A DNA stretch of 64,000 nt from Roseburia lenta (GTDB taxonomy: Bacteria; Bacillota; Clostridia; Lachnospirales; Lachnospiraceae), in contig NZ_JACOPG010000002.1 of the NCBI RefSeq assembly GCF_014287435.1, positions 434,001 to 498,000 of the forward strand, written 5' to 3'. Shown in pieces: positions 61,301 through 64,000 of this stretch. Numbering within the stretch: position 1 is the stretch's first letter; each line of letters starts with the position of its first letter. Position numbers and translations under genes: made by a program. The notes beneath the pieces were generated by a model, which was given only the letters and a program-made list of their open reading frames with translations, ran no database searches and was not told where the DNA came from.

Positions 61301-62296
61301 TTAGATTCCGTACTTATCAATGTCTTCCTGTGTGATCGTTGTAGCATCAAATCCCTTTTCTTCCATGATGACTACCTTGTCTTCTAATTTCTCGCCAGCC
61401 TCTAACTTCTTGATGATGCCATCAATGGTAGATGCCTGATAAGGGTTGCACTGTCCATCATAGTTCCAGTTCTGGTTCAAGAGTTCTTCCAATGCCCATG
61501 AGTTGCAGTCAAATCCCATAACGATAACGTCTTTGCCAACGCCGTGAGAGATGTTTGCCTTGTCAAGAGCTGCTACAGCACCCTTAGCCATGTCGTCGTT
61601 CTCAGCATAGATAACATTGAACTTTGTTCCCTTGTCGATCTCTGACTGAACGATCTGCTGTGCTTTCTCTGCGTTCCACTCTGCTGTCTGCTGTGTAACG
61701 ATGTTCCAGTTGTCATCTGACTTAGCCTTCTTATCCAAAGCGCCGGTACGTCCCTGCTGTGCTGCAGAACCCATAACACCCTGAATGTGGATGATATTGT
61801 ATTCATCTAAGCCCTGATCTGCTAACCAATTAACTGCTGTCTCGCCTTCTTTGTCCATATCAGATACGATAGATGCTTCATATAAACTGTCATCAGCGTC
61901 GATTGTACGGTCGAATAAGATAACTCTGATGCCTGCATCCTGTGCATCCTTTAATACGGAATCCCATCCTGCTGTATCAGCAGCAGAAAGAAGAAGATAA
62001 TCAACACCGTCCTGAATGAACTTCTGTGCTGCTGTGATCTGCTCATCGTTCTTCAAACTGTAAGCAAAGGAAGCGTCATATCCATTCTCCTTTGTGAACA
62101 TTTCTTTCATGTCCTTATCGTTTGCTGTACGATAACCAGACTCATTAGGATCATTGTTGATGATACCTACTTTGATCAGATCTCCTGATCCTGAATCAGA
62201 TGACCCCCCATCTGATGATGCGCCCTTAGATCCACAAGCGGCTAAACCAAATACCATTGTGAGTGCCAAGATGGCTGCAAGAACTTTCCTCTTCAT
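61301..62296 (-). CDS. ytfQ: CUT2 sugar-binding lipoprotein (YtfQ-like)
   Basis: 331 residues. Lipobox AACGSK with Cys about 22 and a Ser/Gly linker. VGIINNDPNESGYRTAND, EQITAAQKFIQDGVDYLLLS, VIYAENDDMAKGAVAAL. Galactofuranose-type binding protein, first gene of ytfQ-ytfR-ytfT-yjfF. GGGAGG site. Preceded by a hairpin leader and, further up, 21-bp-spaced repeats that may bind the adjacent response regulator. Confidence 0.92.
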   Translation of the reverse strand: MKRKVLAAILALTMVFGLAACGSKGASSDGGSSDSGSGDLIKVGIINNDPNESGYRTANDKDMKEMFTKENGYDASFAYSLKNDEQITAAQKFIQDGVDYLLLSAADTAGWDSVLKDAQDAGIRVILFDRTIDADDSLYEASIVSDMDKEGETAVNWLADQGLDEYNIIHIQGVMGSAAQQGRTGALDKKAKSDDNWNIVTQQTAEWNAEKAQQIVQSEIDKGTKFNVIYAENDDMAKGAVAALDKANISHGVGKDVIVMGFDCNSWALEELLNQNWNYDGQCNPYQASTIDGIIKKLEAGEKLEDKVVIMEEKGFDATTITQEDIDKYGI

Positions 62297-62325
62297 ATAA
62301 TTGTACCTCCCAAATTATAAATTTT

Positions 62326-62368
62326 AAGGACCATCCCTTGATGTATTACATTCTATGAGATGATCCTT
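62326..62368 (-). other. Leader stem-loop of the importer operon
   Basis: On minus AAGGATCATC, 23-base loop, GATGGTCCTT: 10-bp stem with one G-U pair, no U-run. It lies 30 bases ahead of the ytfQ start. Confidence 0.5.
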
Positions 62369-62428
62369 TATTTATCCATGCAGAAAAATCTCAGAAAAGT
62401 TGAAATTCTTCTGTCTTCCATATTTTAT

Positions 62429-62460
62429 TTGATTTTTTTATGTTTGAAGTTGATTTTTTT
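62429..62460. promoter_or_regulatory. Two 11-bp direct repeats, 21-bp period
   Basis: TTGATTTTTTT at 62429-62439 and 62450-62460, two helical turns apart, at the very end of the kinase gene and about 135-165 bases ahead of ytfQ. The spacing fits AraC/YesN-type activators. Confidence 0.5.
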
Positions 62461-63907
62461 ATTTTGCTTCAACGTAAGGGAGAATCACACGTACACTTGT
62501 GCCCTCTCCGTAGACACTTTCAATAAAAATGCCATATTCTTCACCGAAATTCAGACGGATCCTTTCGCAGACATTGTAAAGCCCGTAAAAGTCCTTGCCG
62601 GTCAGGACCTTATTTTGTATGCCGGACTGCACCTGCCTAAGGCGCGTCTCGTCAATACCGATACCGTCGTCTGTCACGGTGATGGTAAAATCCTTTTCCC
62701 CCGCCTCCCCACGAATACTGATATGCCCCATGCCGCGTTTATTCTTGATGCCGTGATAGAGGGCATTTTCTACCAGCGGCTGGATCGTGATCTTGGGGAT
62801 ACTGTAAATATAAAGGGCTTCCGGCACCTCAATATCATAACTTAAGATATCCTGATACCGGACATGCTGGATCTCCAGATAACTCTTTACATGGAGCATT
62901 TCTTCCTTAATGGAATTGATGTCCTTCCCCTGATTTAAGGAAGTACGGAAGAAATCCGAAAGATTTCGCACCATACCGACGACCCGCTTCTGTTCGCCTG
63001 CTTCTGCCAGCCAGATGATGGCATCCAGCGTATTATAGAGGAAATGCGGATTGATCTGTGCCTGCAAAAGTTCAAATTCCGCCTTGCGCAGACGGATCTG
63101 CTCTGTCGTGACCTGTTCCAAAAGTTCGTTGATCTTATCGATCATGGTATTCATGGAATTGCTGAGTGCCGTCGCTTCCACACCAGTATTGACGTTGGCA
63201 CGGACAGACAGATTTCCCTTGGCAATCTCATCCGTCACCTGGCTCAATTCCTTAAAAGGCCGCGTGATGCTCAGCGGAATCAGATAAGACATGATACCGA
63301 CTGCGACCACAACGCCCACCAGAGCGATCAGGCAAAAACGGAGCATCCAGGTGTAGAATTTCTGGTAGTCATCCTTTGACTTCTGGATCCCCTGGATCTC
63401 ATAGTAGGTGTATTGCGAGATCTCGTCCCGCACCAGGGTCGTAACGATCTGGACATCATTTTCCCAGATTTCCATGTTCTCCTCATACAGATTGCCCTCT
63501 GCCATGTTTTCATCAATACGCGCCACATAGACCTGCAAACTATCCAAATATTTACGGATATCCTGCAAACGATCCCGATTATCCTGCGATTCTGTGATAT
63601 TTTCCAAGCCCTTGACGACATTTTTGGCATGACGCAGCATGGGGTCTACATCCGACTCCTTGAGTGTCTTATTACCAACAATCACCAGATAGATCTCATA
63701 GTCAAAATCTTTCTTAAAATCCAGACTGAACTCACTCGCCACCAGCGTCGAGTTGATCATGTCCTCATAACGCTGATTGCCGGACCAAAGATTGTAAATA
63801 CTAAAAAAGAGGATGGAAAAAATTGGCACCAAAAGGACAAGATACGAAAATCGGATCTTGGTCGCTAATGTGGATCGATTGTAAAATTCTATCCATCGTT
63901 TTCTCAT
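62459..63907 (-). CDS. YesM-type sensor histidine kinase
   Basis: 482 residues. Membrane segments at about 20-40 and 190-212 enclose an extracytoplasmic sensor; HAMP (LSITRPFKELSQVTDEIAKG) follows, then His-kinase motif QINPHFLYNTLD with the phospho-His, and HATPase DDGIGIDETRLRQV. YesM/YesN pairs control sugar uptake; this one most likely serves the ytfQRT-yjfF operon. Its start overlaps the regulator stop (ATGA). Confidence 0.92.
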   Translation of the reverse strand: MRKRWIEFYNRSTLATKIRFSYLVLLVPIFSILFFSIYNLWSGNQRYEDMINSTLVASEFSLDFKKDFDYEIYLVIVGNKTLKESDVDPMLRHAKNVVKGLENITESQDNRDRLQDIRKYLDSLQVYVARIDENMAEGNLYEENMEIWENDVQIVTTLVRDEISQYTYYEIQGIQKSKDDYQKFYTWMLRFCLIALVGVVVAVGIMSYLIPLSITRPFKELSQVTDEIAKGNLSVRANVNTGVEATALSNSMNTMIDKINELLEQVTTEQIRLRKAEFELLQAQINPHFLYNTLDAIIWLAEAGEQKRVVGMVRNLSDFFRTSLNQGKDINSIKEEMLHVKSYLEIQHVRYQDILSYDIEVPEALYIYSIPKITIQPLVENALYHGIKNKRGMGHISIRGEAGEKDFTITVTDDGIGIDETRLRQVQSGIQNKVLTGKDFYGLYNVCERIRLNFGEEYGIFIESVYGEGTSVRVILPYVEAK

Positions 63908-64000
63908 ACCGTCTTGGCTCCATTTCGATACTGGGTCGGTGTCATTCCCTGAGTCTTTTTAAAGAGATAGGAAAAATAATGTGCATCCTTATATCCCACC
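63904..64000 (-). CDS. YesN-type response regulator, C-terminal end (cut by window edge)
   Basis: 32 residues visible, VGYKDAHYFSYLFKKTQG and MTPTQYRNGAKTV, the second helix-turn-helix of an AraC DNA-binding domain. The rest lies beyond 64000. With the overlapping kinase this is a YesMN-like two-component system; the receiver domain cannot be seen, so the assignment rests on gene order. Confidence 0.75.
   Translation of the reverse strand, partial: VGYKDAHYFSYLFKKTQGMTPTQYRNGAKTV

Noticed and set aside
1..64000. Insertion sequence, prophage or CRISPR array
   Set aside because: No transposase, integrase, cas gene or spaced direct-repeat array was seen, although the first 10 kb carries deletion scars.

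Overview
The window reads as chromosome from an anaerobic Firmicute, most likely of the family Lachnospiraceae. The grounds are the gene families (DUF6240, DUF6145, DUF2508, DUF6382-FHA and DUF5702 proteins, a Tad/Flp locus of the Firmicute type, lysS with a C-terminal tRNA-binding domain), strong AGGAGG ribosome sites, sigma-A and sigma-28 type promoters, and the absence of any respiratory gene. Nearly everything lies on the minus strand; only maltodextrin phosphorylase, murG and a DUF2508 gene are on plus. The organism name is an inference from gene families, not from a marker gene.

Layout. 1-13.2 kb is accessory: an MFS transporter with a TrmB regulator of different codon use, a stretch of broken gene fragments (1.8-3.05 kb), an SGNH hydrolase, a lantibiotic/bacitracin-type defence module (two-component system plus three-gene ABC transporter), a LysE exporter beside the tail of a destroyed LysR regulator, two MATE efflux genes behind a promoter-terminator leader, and a methyltransferase. 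13.3-15.9 kb holds lysS and greA. 16-25.3 kb is a maltodextrin island: malQ, malG, malF, malE, a LacI regulator, an AraC regulator and, divergently, glycogen/maltodextrin phosphorylase. 25.3-29.2 kb is a housekeeping operon (argF, birA, DUF6145, coaX, dusB). 29.3-35 kb carries an SPFH protein, a GGDEF remnant, a SleB-like wall hydrolase with a WalR-type box in its promoter, murG, a HIT protein and a flavoprotein-SCP2 fusion.

35-44.2 kb is a complete Tad/Flp pilus locus of eleven genes: A24 peptidase, TadZ, TadA, TadB, TadC, Flp pilin, DUF5702, TadE-like, second A24 peptidase, short TadE-like, FHA protein. Its first gene appears to start at AUU. 44.5-51.2 kb is a flagellar late-gene cluster: flagellin, fliS, a 1005-residue DUF6240 protein and a membrane LysM protein. 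Flagellin and the DUF6240 gene both have sigma-28-like promoters.

51.3-57.4 kb holds recR, ybaB, dnaX, a phosphofructokinase, a tocopherol-cyclase-family protein and a sugar-binding lipoprotein, apparently one transcription unit. 57.5-64 kb is a galactofuranose/ribose-type ABC importer (two permeases, ATPase, binding protein) with a YesM/YesN-type two-component system at the right edge; the response regulator is cut by the window end. The themes are oligosaccharide uptake, surface appendages and envelope defence.

No rRNA, tRNA, CRISPR array, insertion sequence or prophage was recognised. The points most worth a second look are the AUU start of the Tad locus, the shared sigma-28 promoters of the DUF6240 gene and flagellin, the MPN-like/LysM fusion, the WalR box, and the deletion scars in the first 10 kb.
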